DNA from: Bacteroidota bacterium
Lineage (GTDB): Bacteria; Bacteroidota; Bacteroidia; Bacteroidales; VadinHA17
DNA: 51,125 bases
Direction of reading: 5' to 3'
Assembly: GCA_011049175.1 (NCBI GenBank)
Contig: DSCJ01000129.1
Span: forward strand, 1-51,125
Positions 23,378 through 32,412 of this stretch are shown one piece after another. Position numbers and translations under genes: made by a program. Positions within the stretch are counted from its first letter, which is position 1; the number at the start of each line of letters is the position of its first letter. Below the pieces are notes generated by a model that saw only the letters and a program-made list of their open reading frames with translations, searched no databases and was not told the origin of the DNA.

Positions 23378-24331
23378 TCAGGAAGCAGGTGGCATGGTCC
23401 CGCATATCACCCTGACACTGGAAGGAATGATATCGAAACGAATGGGGGAATGACCCAGTGATTCTCCGTCGGTTTCCACATGGATCAGGGGGTTGGCATC
23501 GATCAGAATGGATTTTCCCTGAAGGGTGAGTACTTTGGGATGATGAATGATCTTCCCGTTGTATAGCTTGCCGATATTCCTGATCACATCGAATTTTCCG
23601 ATCTTCTTGATAACCGTGATATCGAACAGCCCGTCGTTGGCTATCGCACCCGGTGTTTGCATCATTCCTCCTCCTGAATATTTTCCAATACCAATGGAAA
23701 TACTGAATACGTTATTGCTGTATTTCACCCCGTCTACCTCCAGCACCGTATGGCTGTGATGAAAACGAAATAGGTTCGACAAAATGTTCCACAGGTACAG
23801 CAATTTCCCTGATTTGCCCCGGTCTTTCAGGTCGTTGGCCCTGCTTACCACCACGGCATCAAAACCAATGCCGGCAATATTTACAAAATAACGTTTGCCT
23901 TTGTCTTCATTCCACCGGTAGTGCACTACTCCGGCATCCTGTAATATGGTGTTCCCGTTTCGGATAACCTGTATGGCTTTTTCATACTGCCGAGGAATAT
24001 GGAACATCCGTCCCCAATCGTTTCCCGTGCCAACCGTGATCATGCTCAGGGTAATATCGGTGGTTGGCACTTTACTCTGGGTAAAAATCCCATTGATCAC
24101 CTCATTCATGGTCCCATCGCCTCCCACCACAATGATGCGTTTGGTTCCGTTTTCTGCATGCTCCCGGGCAATTTCAATGGCATGGTGCCTGGTACGTGTG
24201 AATTCGACCTGGTAGGAGAAGCCGTATCTGTCAAGCAAACGGGAAATTTTTTTCCAGTCTTTTTCACCTTTTCTTTTTCCGGCATTGGGATTGACAATGA
24301 CCAGCCAGGATTTTTCTTGACTTTCCAACAT
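23378..24331 (-). CDS. Diacylglycerol/lipid kinase (DagK family)
   Basis: 317 residues of the soluble YegS/DgkB-type lipid kinase family. Motifs present are IVNPNAGKRKG (phosphate contact) and the catalytic GGDGTMNEVING (residues 70-81). The C-terminal beta-sandwich with GGGMMQTPGAIANDGLFD binds the lipid. It probably phosphorylates diacylglycerol or a sphingolipid-like base; the exact substrate cannot be told. It converges with the cyclotransferase gene; a weak GAACCGG/CCGGTTC stem lies between them. Confidence 0.87.
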   Translation of the reverse strand: MLESQEKSWLVIVNPNAGKRKGEKDWKKISRLLDRYGFSYQVEFTRTRHHAIEIAREHAENGTKRIIVVGGDGTMNEVINGIFTQSKVPTTDITLSMITVGTGNDWGRMFHIPRQYEKAIQVIRNGNTILQDAGVVHYRWNEDKGKRYFVNIAGIGFDAVVVSRANDLKDRGKSGKLLYLWNILSNLFRFHHSHTVLEVDGVKYSNNVFSISIGIGKYSGGGMMQTPGAIANDGLFDITVIKKIGKFDVIRNIGKLYNGKIIHHPKVLTLQGKSILIDANPLIHVETDGESLGHSPIRFDIIPSSVRVICGTMPPAS

Positions 24332-24449
24332 GATCGGTTTTTCAGCTTCGCAAGATAAACAATTTTCATTTTACAGAACAGGCTGTTTTTTTATGAACCT
24401 GTTATGTTGGTGAATTAAATTTTCCTTGCACAGCGGGGAACGCAAAAGA

Positions 24450-24492
24450 AAATGTTAATAAAATGTTTATAAGTGCAAATGAAATGTTTATA
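24450..24492 (+). repeat. Three 11-bp direct repeats upstream of parA
   Basis: AAATGTTAATA (24450-24460), AAATGTTTATA (24461-24471) and AAATGTTTATA (24482-24492) lie in the 255-bp gap before parA, with starts 11 and 21 bp apart, close to one and two helix turns. This is the layout of an operator or iteron-like site. The gap otherwise holds only the parA promoter candidate. Confidence 0.5.
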
Positions 24493-24533
24493 GAATGAGG
24501 CGGGTATTTCAACAGGGATGCATCAGAAAATTG

Positions 24534-24541
24534 TAAATTTG
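24534..24541 (+). promoter_or_regulatory. -7 promoter element for parA
   Basis: TAAATTTG fits TAnnTTTG, 45 bases before the parA ATG and 41 bases after the last 11-bp repeat. Confidence 0.5.
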
Positions 24542-24586
24542 GACCTTTAATGCAGGGATTTTGATCTGTTGATAAACTAAGCACCT

Positions 24587-25387
24587 ATGGGAAAAGTAAT
24601 TGCAATGGCCAATCAGAAAGGAGGGGTTGGCAAAACCACCACGGCCATCAATCTGGGGGCAAGCCTTGCCGCTCTGGAGCATAAGATCCTGGTGATAGAT
24701 GCCGACCCGCAGGCCAATGCCACCTCAGGCCTGGGTCTGGATACCAAAAATATTAAAACGAGCATTTATGAGTGCCTGATTGAGGGAACCAATCCCAGAG
24801 ATATCCTTCTGGATACGGAAATTGAGGGGATGCAACTGCTGCCTTCCCACATTGATCTGGTGGGTGCGGAAATTGAAATGCTGAATATGCCCAACCGGGA
24901 AAAAATGCTGAAGCAGGTGGTAAGTAAAGTGAAGGATGATTACGATATCGTTCTGATCGATTGTTCTCCTTCGCTGGGCTTGCTTACCGTCAATGCCCTT
25001 ACCGCAGCCGACAGTGTGATCATTCCCGTTCAGTGTGAATATTTTGCCCTGGAGGGACTGGGAAAACTGCTGAATACTATCAAAATCATTCAAAACCGGT
25101 TGAATCCCGATCTGGTCATTGAAGGATTTTTGCTGACCATGTACGATGCCCGGCTGCGCCTGGCTAACCAGGTGGTGGAAGAGGTGAGGAAACATTTTCA
25201 GGATATGGTTTTTGAAACCATTGTGCAGCGGAATATCAAGCTGAGCGAAGCGCCCAGTTTCGGGAAGCCCGCACTGCTATACGATGCCAATTCCCGTGGA
25301 ACCGTGAATTATCTGAACCTGGCACGGGAGCTCCTGCAGAAGAATAATATGACCCGGATACCGAACGAAGAAAAAATACTGGAGTAA
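24587..25387 (+). CDS. parA: Chromosome partitioning ATPase ParA/Soj
   Basis: 266 residues. The deviant Walker A motif KGGVGKTTTA starts at residue 11, with VIDADPQANAT and DIVLIDCSPSLGLLT following. This ATPase binds DNA non-specifically as a dimer and, together with ParB-parS, moves the origin region after replication. The next gene is parB, 6 bp on. No gene for a plasmid replication protein is seen, so this is the chromosomal pair. Confidence 0.95.
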   Translation: MGKVIAMANQKGGVGKTTTAINLGASLAALEHKILVIDADPQANATSGLGLDTKNIKTSIYECLIEGTNPRDILLDTEIEGMQLLPSHIDLVGAEIEMLNMPNREKMLKQVVSKVKDDYDIVLIDCSPSLGLLTVNALTAADSVIIPVQCEYFALEGLGKLLNTIKIIQNRLNPDLVIEGFLLTMYDARLRLANQVVEEVRKHFQDMVFETIVQRNIKLSEAPSFGKPALLYDANSRGTVNYLNLARELLQKNNMTRIPNEEKILE

Positions 25388-25393
25388 CCTATC

Positions 25394-26272
25394 ATGGCGC
25401 AGAAAAATGCTTTGGGAAGGGGGCTGAGCGCCCTCATTGATGATGCCGACCGTGAAAAAATGGCCGTTCTGGGTTCGATCAATGAGATCGATATCAACCT
25501 GATCGAAACCAATCCCTTTCAGCCAAGATCAAGTTTTGACGAAGACAGCCTGAATGAACTGGCCGCTTCGATCAAACAAATGGGTATTATTCAGCCGGTT
25601 ACCGTACGCCTGCTGAGAAACGACCGGTTTCAGCTCATTACCGGGGAAAGGCGTTACCGGGCCGCATTGATTGCCGGCCTGAAAACCATTCCTGCCTATA
25701 TCCGCACTGCCGACGACCAGGCCCTTCTGGAGCTGGCCCTGGTGGAAAATATTCAGCGGGAAGACCTGGATTCCATCGAGATTGCCATCAGCTACAAAAG
25801 ACTGATCGAAGAATGCAACCTTACCCAGGAGGAAATGAGCGACAGGGTAGGGAAAAAGCGTTCCACCGTTTCCAATTATCTTCGCCTGCTGAAACTGCCA
25901 GCCGAAATACAACTGGCCATAAGGCAGAAAGAAATAACAATGGGACATGCCCGGGCGCTGATTAATATGGAAGACCCCAGAACCCAGATCAAACTCTTCT
26001 ACAAAGTCAGGGAAGAAGGACTGTCGGTGAGGCAAACCGAAGAGCTGGTGCGGAAGGCCCAGGAACAAAGTCAACGGGGCAACACAGGGAGATCCCGGAG
26101 ATCGCAGGTGAGTGAGGAATACCGCTCGTTGCAGGACCAGTTGCGCGGTTTTTTCGACACACAGGTCCAGTTCCGCATGAACGACAAAGGAAAAGGGAAG
26201 ATCGTGATCCCGTTTGAGTCGACCGACGAACTGGAAAGGATCGTATCGATTTTCGACAAACTTAATTCCTGA
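25394..26272 (+). CDS. parB: Chromosome partitioning protein ParB
   Basis: 292 residues with the ParB layout: N-terminal ParA-contact segment (KNALGRGLSALI), box I (NPFQPRSSFDE), box II GERRYRAA that binds CTP, a helix-turn-helix (TQEEMSDRVGKKRSTVSNYL) that binds parS, and a C-terminal dimerisation domain. ParB clamps load at parS and spread along DNA. I found no exact canonical parS palindrome in the window by eye. Confidence 0.95.
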   Translation: MAQKNALGRGLSALIDDADREKMAVLGSINEIDINLIETNPFQPRSSFDEDSLNELAASIKQMGIIQPVTVRLLRNDRFQLITGERRYRAALIAGLKTIPAYIRTADDQALLELALVENIQREDLDSIEIAISYKRLIEECNLTQEEMSDRVGKKRSTVSNYLRLLKLPAEIQLAIRQKEITMGHARALINMEDPRTQIKLFYKVREEGLSVRQTEELVRKAQEQSQRGNTGRSRRSQVSEEYRSLQDQLRGFFDTQVQFRMNDKGKGKIVIPFESTDELERIVSIFDKLNS

Positions 26273-26324
26273 TTTTCCCAATAATTGCGTAATATTGCCG
26301 TTTACACGACAAAACGGCAGATTT

Positions 26325-27008
26325 TTGAAACGCATCCGAATACTGATGTCGGGTTTTCTTTTTCTGATCCTCTTTTCAGGAATCGGCGGGCATTGCTGTA
26401 TGAGTATGGCCCAGGAACCGGCCTCTATGCCCGTGACTCTGCCTGTCAACCTGGAACCGGCAGATACCCTTTCCCCTGTTGTGAAAGGACATTCGCCTAA
26501 AAAAGCATCCGTTTATTCGGCTGTGCTGCCCGGGCTGGGGCAGATCTACAATAGAAAATACTGGAAAGTACCCATTGTGTATGCGGGATTCGGAACCCTT
26601 GCCTATTTTGTGGTATACAATGGAAGCCGGCTGAAAAAATATACACAGGCCTACCTGGATTTTACCGATACCCTGGCCGTGACCGATTCCTACCTCGACC
26701 TTATCGGTCCCAACCTGGACCCGGCCACCTTCGACCCCGTTCTTTATCCCGACTCATACAACCCTTCCCTGGCAGAGAGTTTTGAAAATCTGTTGAAAAA
26801 TAACCGTGATTACTTCCGAAGGTACAGGGATTTGAGCTATATTGGCCTGGCAGCCTGGTATGTTCTGAATATTATCGATGCTTCCGTGGATGCCCATATG
26901 TATGATTTCGACGTTGGCGAGGACCTGGTGCTGAGGGTGGAACCTGCCTGGCAGCCGACAGGTTACGGGATGAATATGACGGGAGTGAGATGTACCCTGA
27001 CATTCTAA
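26325..27008 (+). CDS. DUF5683 membrane protein
   Basis: About 227 residues, secreted or membrane-bound. After a signal-peptide-like start come the DUF5683 hallmarks SAVLPGLGQIYNRKYWKVPIVYAGFGTLAYF and a second hydrophobic helix (YIGLAAWYVLNIIDASVDAHMYDFDV). Start choice: TTG at 26325 gives a basic n-region (KRIRIL) ahead of the hydrophobic run; ATG 26346 is the conservative alternative. The family is common next to parAB and lytic transglycosylase in Bacteroidota; its role is unknown. Confidence 0.75.
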   Translation: MKRIRILMSGFLFLILFSGIGGHCCMSMAQEPASMPVTLPVNLEPADTLSPVVKGHSPKKASVYSAVLPGLGQIYNRKYWKVPIVYAGFGTLAYFVVYNGSRLKKYTQAYLDFTDTLAVTDSYLDLIGPNLDPATFDPVLYPDSYNPSLAESFENLLKNNRDYFRRYRDLSYIGLAAWYVLNIIDASVDAHMYDFDVGEDLVLRVEPAWQPTGYGMNMTGVRCTLTF

Positions 27009-27020
27009 AAGCAGAACGAA

Positions 27021-28571
27021 ATGAAACAGACCCTGTGTGTTTTACTGATCCTTGCCTGTGCCACAGGCAGAGCAGGTGCAGATGAGCCGGTTAAGGATTC
27101 TTTGAAATTGGCTGGAATGCATGAGCATTCGCTTTTCTCCAGTAACCTCGACAGCCTGTTATACCTGTGGGTAGTACAAAATACCCCGGGAATTTTCGAT
27201 CCGGATACTATCCCCACAGGCGATCCGATTGTTGATTTTCCCGATTCGGTATATGTGGAAAGGCTGAAACGTATTCCCTCGGTGGTTGAGCTTTCTTACA
27301 ACAGCATAGTGAGGAACTATATCCGTGTGTATACCGGCCAGAAAAGGAAAAATATGGAGGTGATGCTGGGACTGGCAGATCATTATTTTCCCGTTTTCGA
27401 ACAGATATTCGATCAATACGGCCTGCCCGTGGAACTGAAGTACATGGCCGTTATTGAATCGGCTCTTAATCCCAGGGCAGTTTCCAGGGTGGGGGCTACC
27501 GGGATATGGCAGTTTATGTACGGAACCGGCCGGATGTACGGCCTCACCATCAATTCTCTGGTGGATGAGCGCAGGGACCCGGTAAGGGCCACTCATGCAG
27601 CGGCGCAATATCTCAGGGACCTGTACAACATCTATAACGACTGGGTACTGGTGATTGCCGCCTATAACTGCGGACCCGGCAATGTGAACAAAGCTATCCG
27701 GCGGTCGGGGAATAAAAGAAATTACTGGGACCTGTTTTATTATCTTCCCCGGGAAACCCGGGGATACGTACCGGCATTCATAGCGGCCACCTATGTTATG
27801 AACCATTACCGCGACCATGGCCTGGTTCCGAGAGAAATAGATATGCCCGTGCGTACCGATACCATCATGGTGCATGAGAATCTTCATCTGGCACAGGTGT
27901 CGGAGGTGATGGACATTCCCTTACAGTTGCTGCGCGACCTGAATCCGCAGTATCGTCGTGATGTTGTCCCTGCCATGGGAACAGGTTTTTCCCTGACTCT
28001 TCCGTTCAATCAAACCACCCGGTTCATCGATCTCCAGGATTCTGTTCTGGCCTACCGGCATGATCATTATTTCAACGAGGAAAACCGGATCATCAATCCT
28101 ACCTATTCCAGGTATGTTCCCGAGCCTCCCACAGGCAAGGTGAAACTGACCTACACCGTGAAATCGGGTGATAACCTGGGGTATATCGCAGAATGGTACA
28201 ACGTGCGGGTTTCCGATCTGAGATACTGGAACAACATCAGGGGGAACCTGATCCGGGCCGGACAGTCGCTGGCGGTGTATGTCAGTCCGGGTGATGTGGA
28301 GAAATACAAACCGGTCAATTCACTCAGTTTCGCCGAGAAACAGCGCCGGATAGGGAAAACGGTTGCCTCCCCGGCTTCTGCTCCCGTGGCATCGGGTGCG
28401 GCCACCGATACTGACTATGTGTATTACCGGGTAAGAAGCGGCGACACCCTGTGGGATATCGCCAGGAAATATCCCGGTGTGACCGATTCGGAGATCATGC
28501 AGCTGAACAAGCTGAAATACGGGGATAAGATCGTACCCGGACAAATGCTCAAGATCATGAAAAAAGGATAG
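27021..28571 (+). CDS. Membrane-bound lytic murein transglycosylase with two LysM domains
   Basis: 516 residues: signal peptide, an unknown N-terminal part, an SLT (family 1, MltD-like) domain with catalytic Glu146 in AVIESALNPRAVS and the following GATGIWQFMYGTGRMYGL and AAYNCGPGNVNKAI motifs, and two C-terminal LysM repeats (YTVKSGDNLGYIAEWYNVR; YRVRSGDTLWDIARKYPG). It cleaves peptidoglycan to 1,6-anhydro-muropeptides in the periplasm. The SGNH gene begins 7 bp later and an MBOAT gene follows, which is relevant because O-acetylated muramic acid resists this enzyme class. Confidence 0.93.
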   Translation: MKQTLCVLLILACATGRAGADEPVKDSLKLAGMHEHSLFSSNLDSLLYLWVVQNTPGIFDPDTIPTGDPIVDFPDSVYVERLKRIPSVVELSYNSIVRNYIRVYTGQKRKNMEVMLGLADHYFPVFEQIFDQYGLPVELKYMAVIESALNPRAVSRVGATGIWQFMYGTGRMYGLTINSLVDERRDPVRATHAAAQYLRDLYNIYNDWVLVIAAYNCGPGNVNKAIRRSGNKRNYWDLFYYLPRETRGYVPAFIAATYVMNHYRDHGLVPREIDMPVRTDTIMVHENLHLAQVSEVMDIPLQLLRDLNPQYRRDVVPAMGTGFSLTLPFNQTTRFIDLQDSVLAYRHDHYFNEENRIINPTYSRYVPEPPTGKVKLTYTVKSGDNLGYIAEWYNVRVSDLRYWNNIRGNLIRAGQSLAVYVSPGDVEKYKPVNSLSFAEKQRRIGKTVASPASAPVASGAATDTDYVYYRVRSGDTLWDIARKYPGVTDSEIMQLNKLKYGDKIVPGQMLKIMKKG

Positions 28572-28578
28572 ATCAGGC

Positions 28579-30051
28579 ATGAAACCTGCCAGGGTTTTTC
28601 TATTCCTTCTGGTTGTATTCCTGGTGCTTGGCCTGCTTTCCTGGTTATTTCCTCCTGATGGGATACGGCTGGGCCCTGCCCTGAATATACGTTTCCCCGG
28701 CCTGCGGGATTATCTGAGTGAAATGATCTCTCAGTCCGGTGAATCCGGGCCTTCTGACCAGGTATCCTTCAGTCCTGATACTTCCTTTGTATTCTTCCCC
28801 GGCATCAACCGGCCTGCTGATATAGCCGGCCAGGGAATATCCGATTCGACACTTCCGGAAGATACCGGGGAACAGAAGGATACCTTTCCCGATTACATTC
28901 CTTCCTTTCTGTATCCTCCGGAGGGCGATACCCTGCTGTTCCCCTTTTTCAGAAAACTGGAAAAGGTACGTGCCCGGGGAGGTTCGGTCCATATTTTTCA
29001 CTATGGCGATTCACAGATCGAAGGCGACAGAATTTCTTCCTTCCTGAGGGAAAAATGGCAGGCGGTTTTCGGTGGAGGAGGACCCGGCGCCTTTCCGGCC
29101 ACTCCGGTGGTGGATGAAACGGTTTCATACCGGCTGAGCCATTCTGACAACTGGAAACGAACCGTGTTCCCCGATCTGGTGGACAGCGCTCATACGGCCC
29201 GAAGGCTGGGATTTCTGATGAGCGCCGACAGAATACAAACCGATTCGGCCAGGGCACGAATCATCCTGGAATGGTATCCGAGGGCCAGAACCCATGCCAG
29301 AAAATTTGAACAGGCGGGCTTTGTCTATGGCCAGGCTGCTGACAGTTTTTCCTTCCGGATGGTGATAAACGGGGAAGCTTCGAATACATGCCCCCTGCCT
29401 CCTTCAGAAAATCCGCGCCGCATCAGCATCCCTGTTGAAGCAACAGAGAACGGCCGGGTTGAATTTGAGATATCTGTGCAAAGAAGTCCGGTGTTTTATG
29501 CCTTTTTTCTGGAAAATATAACCGGTGTGCAGGTGCATAATATTCCGGTAAGGGGAAGTGCAGGGCTTGAATTTAGCAGGGTGAATACAGGGGTTTGGAA
29601 AGAAAGCATGGAAGGGATGGATCCGGGGCTTCTGATACTGCAATTCGGTATCAACCTGGTGCCCGGGTGGAACAACCAGTACGAATGGTATCTGACCAGG
29701 CTTACCCGCGAACTCCGCTTCCTGAAAAGCCTGTTCCCTTCCATGCCTGTGATGGTGATCGGAGTGTCGGATATGGCAAGGCCGGGAATGGACGGTCCGG
29801 AACCTTATACAGGGGCCGGGGAGGTAAGGCAGGCTCAGCGCCTGGCAGCCATGGAGGCAGGGTGTATATACTGGGATGGCTGTGAAGCTATGGGTGGACC
29901 AGGATCAGTGATTGAATGGGCCCACAGCGATCCGCCCCTGGCCAGGACCGATTACACACATTTTACCTATGCCGGGTCGCGTTTGTTTGCCGTCCGACTG
30001 TTTGAAGCCTTTCAACGGGAATATATAAGATATTTATCTGAAAATCAATAA
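28579..30051 (+). CDS. SGNH/GDSL-type O-acetyl esterase or transferase
   Basis: 490 residues with an N-terminal membrane anchor or signal (LFLLVVFLVLGLLSWLF). The SGNH block I is FHYGDSQIEGDR with nucleophile Ser145; a late DxxH motif (Asp458, His461 in DYTHFTYAG) completes the triad. An insertion of about 150 residues sits between the blocks. Such proteins, paired with an MBOAT membrane acyltransferase (next gene, 47 bp on), move acetyl groups onto cell-wall or exopolysaccharide sugars outside the membrane (compare PatB, AlgX). Substrate is inferred from the transglycosylase neighbour only. Confidence 0.8.
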   Translation: MKPARVFLFLLVVFLVLGLLSWLFPPDGIRLGPALNIRFPGLRDYLSEMISQSGESGPSDQVSFSPDTSFVFFPGINRPADIAGQGISDSTLPEDTGEQKDTFPDYIPSFLYPPEGDTLLFPFFRKLEKVRARGGSVHIFHYGDSQIEGDRISSFLREKWQAVFGGGGPGAFPATPVVDETVSYRLSHSDNWKRTVFPDLVDSAHTARRLGFLMSADRIQTDSARARIILEWYPRARTHARKFEQAGFVYGQAADSFSFRMVINGEASNTCPLPPSENPRRISIPVEATENGRVEFEISVQRSPVFYAFFLENITGVQVHNIPVRGSAGLEFSRVNTGVWKESMEGMDPGLLILQFGINLVPGWNNQYEWYLTRLTRELRFLKSLFPSMPVMVIGVSDMARPGMDGPEPYTGAGEVRQAQRLAAMEAGCIYWDGCEAMGGPGSVIEWAHSDPPLARTDYTHFTYAGSRLFAVRLFEAFQREYIRYLSENQ

Positions 30052-30098
30052 TTTGAATAATATTAATTGCAGATATTGCTGGCAGTATCCCGGGCCGT

Positions 30099-31613
30099 AT
30101 GGATAACCTCTCGCACATACTCGGTTACCGGCAGGAAATGCCGCTTCTGTTTACACAGGTTTATTTCTGGGTATTTTACATGTTGGTGTACCTGTTGTTT
30201 GCTTTTGTATATCCGAAAAAACGCCTGCGCAATGCTTACCTGTTTCTGGTAAGCCTTTTCTTTTATTATAAATCGGGTGGCTACTTTTTTTCACTTCTCA
30301 TCCTGTCTACCGTGGTGGATTATTTTGTAGGCAGGATGATCTATTCAGCCCGCAAACGGACGGTGAAACGACTGGGCGTATGGATCAGTCTGACGGTGAA
30401 TCTGGGGGTACTGGCTTATTTCAAATATACCTATTTCCTGGTGGATATGATCAACCGGATATTCCATACCGATCTGGAAGCAGTGAACTACCTGGCATCG
30501 TGGACAAATACCCTGACCGGCACGCATTTCGATGTCAGTACCATTATCCTGCCTGTGGGTATTTCATTCTACACTTTTCAAACCATTAGTTATACCCTGG
30601 ATGTGTATCGGGGAAAGCTCAAGCCGGTAAGGAATATTCTCGATTTTGGCTTTTATGTTTCCTTTTTTCCGCAACTGGTGGCGGGACCCATTGTCAGGGC
30701 CGCTTCTTTTATTCCCCAGTTGAATCAGGATTTCAGCCTGAGTGTAAGGGAATTCGGCCATGCATTGTTTCTTATTCTGTCAGGGCTGGTAAAAAAAATG
30801 CTGGTGGCCGATTTTATTTCCATTCATCTGGTAGATAGCGTATTCCAGGAGCCGGTGGCCTATACCGGTTTTGAGAACCTGCTGGCCCTGTATGGCTATT
30901 CCATTCAGATCTATTGTGATTTCAGCGGGTATACCGATATAGCCATTGGACTGGCCCTGCTGATGGGATTCCGGCTTCCCGTGAATTTCAATTCGCCGTA
31001 TAAAGCAAGGAACCTGTCTGATTTCTGGAGGCGCTGGCATATTTCCCTCTCATCGTGGCTGCGCGATTACCTGTACATCCCCCTGGGCGGTAACCGGAAA
31101 GGAAAACTACGTACCTTTCTTAACCTGTTTGTTACCATGTTGCTGGGAGGGCTGTGGCACGGTGCCCATATCCGCTTCGTATTATGGGGCGCCTTGCACG
31201 GCCTGGGGCTGATTCTGCTGAGGATTTGGCAGACCTTGATAAAAGCACCGGTACGGCCAGGCTGCTTCCGTCGTGCCATATCGGTTTTTGTCACTTTTCA
31301 TGTGGTTACCTTCCTCTGGATATTTTTCAGAGCCGGTACCTGGGATGCGGCCCTGAGTATGATCAGGAAAATAGGTTCGGATCTTAGCCTGCAATATTTA
31401 CCTGCAGTGATCAAGGCATATTATCCGGCTTTACTGGTCATGGTACTGGCCTATATATTGCACTGGCTTCCGGCGGTATGGAAGGAGAAGGCCCGCGGAA
31501 TATTTATTGGCACCCCCTGGTGGGTCAAGGTACTGGTCATTGTGCTGGTGGTGCTTCTGATTGTGCAGTTTAAATCGGTGCAGGTGCAGCCTTTCATTTA
31601 TTTTCAGTTCTGA
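30099..31613 (+). CDS. MBOAT family O-acyltransferase
   Basis: 504 residues with about eleven membrane helices, of the AlgI/DltB/PatA class. Family marks are YRGKLKPVRN, PQLVAGPIVRA, YCDFSGYTDIAIG, NLSDFWRRWHISLS, and the catalytic His354 in GGLWHGA with a second His367 in ALHG. The protein takes acyl groups from a cytosolic donor and passes them across the membrane to the partner SGNH protein. Likely cotranscribed with the gene before it. Confidence 0.92.
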   Translation: MDNLSHILGYRQEMPLLFTQVYFWVFYMLVYLLFAFVYPKKRLRNAYLFLVSLFFYYKSGGYFFSLLILSTVVDYFVGRMIYSARKRTVKRLGVWISLTVNLGVLAYFKYTYFLVDMINRIFHTDLEAVNYLASWTNTLTGTHFDVSTIILPVGISFYTFQTISYTLDVYRGKLKPVRNILDFGFYVSFFPQLVAGPIVRAASFIPQLNQDFSLSVREFGHALFLILSGLVKKMLVADFISIHLVDSVFQEPVAYTGFENLLALYGYSIQIYCDFSGYTDIAIGLALLMGFRLPVNFNSPYKARNLSDFWRRWHISLSSWLRDYLYIPLGGNRKGKLRTFLNLFVTMLLGGLWHGAHIRFVLWGALHGLGLILLRIWQTLIKAPVRPGCFRRAISVFVTFHVVTFLWIFFRAGTWDAALSMIRKIGSDLSLQYLPAVIKAYYPALLVMVLAYILHWLPAVWKEKARGIFIGTPWWVKVLVIVLVVLLIVQFKSVQVQPFIYFQF

Positions 31614-31677
31614 TGAAACCAGCACCGGTTTTATTTTGCAGGGGAAAATCCTATCTTAGAACACTTGAACCTGACGC

Positions 31678-32406
31678 ATGAAACCACTTCTTTCCGTTGT
31701 CGTTCCTGCATATAACGAAGAAAATACCATCCTGACCCTGCTGGAGAAAGTGATAACGTCTAATCCCGGGCTGGAAATAGAGATCGTTGTGGTGAACGAC
31801 GGATCGGCCGATGAAACGGGAAGGAAGGTGGAAGATTTTATCAGGGAGCATCCGCAAGCGCCGGTACGTCTGATCAGCCATGCCACCAACCAGGGGAAAG
31901 GAGCTGCCCTGCATACCGGTATTGCAGAGGCTCGTGGGGAATACCTTGTTATACAGGATGCCGACCTGGAATACGATCCCGGGGAATATACCCTGTTGCT
32001 GAAACCGGTCATGGATGGAGTGGCCGATGTGGTATACGGTTCCCGGTTTATGGGGTCGAAACCTCACCGGATCCTGTTTTTCTGGCATACCATCGGGAAC
32101 CGGTTTCTGACCTTTCTGTCAAATGCATTTACCAACCTGAACCTGACCGATATGGAAACCTGTTACAAGCTCTTCAGAACAGAGATCATACAACAGCTTG
32201 ACCTTCGGGAAAAAAAGTTCGGGTTCGAACCGGAAGTAACGGCCAAAATATCCCGGATACCCGGGATCAGGATTTACGAGGTGGGGATTTCTTATTATGG
32301 GCGAACCTATGCCGATGGGAAAAAAATCAACTGGAAAGACGGGTTCAGGGCCATGTATTGTATCCTGAAATATAATGTATTCCACCGGAAGGTAATGAAA
32401 TCGTAA
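31678..32406 (+). CDS. GT2 glycosyltransferase, polyprenyl-phosphate sugar synthase type
   Basis: 242 residues of GT-A fold family 2, closest in pattern to dolichyl-phosphate mannosyl/glucosyl transferases: VVVPAYNEENTI, IVVVNDGSADET, NQGKGAALHTG, and the DxD-type motif QDADLEYDPGEY. There is no membrane anchor. It would make a lipid-linked sugar on the cytosolic side for membrane GT-C enzymes; three such proteins follow within 4 kb. Confidence 0.85.
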   Translation: MKPLLSVVVPAYNEENTILTLLEKVITSNPGLEIEIVVVNDGSADETGRKVEDFIREHPQAPVRLISHATNQGKGAALHTGIAEARGEYLVIQDADLEYDPGEYTLLLKPVMDGVADVVYGSRFMGSKPHRILFFWHTIGNRFLTFLSNAFTNLNLTDMETCYKLFRTEIIQQLDLREKKFGFEPEVTAKISRIPGIRIYEVGISYYGRTYADGKKINWKDGFRAMYCILKYNVFHRKVMKS

Positions 32407-32412
32407 CGTTTT

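Noticed and set aside
23351-23379. GAACCGG/CCGGTTC stem between the cyclotransferase and lipid kinase genes as a terminator
   Set aside because: The 7-bp stem has a 15-base loop and no T-run; too weak to call as a terminator.
25394-26272. parS site near parAB
   Set aside because: No sequence close to the 16-bp canonical parS palindrome was found by eye in the window, so no site is claimed.
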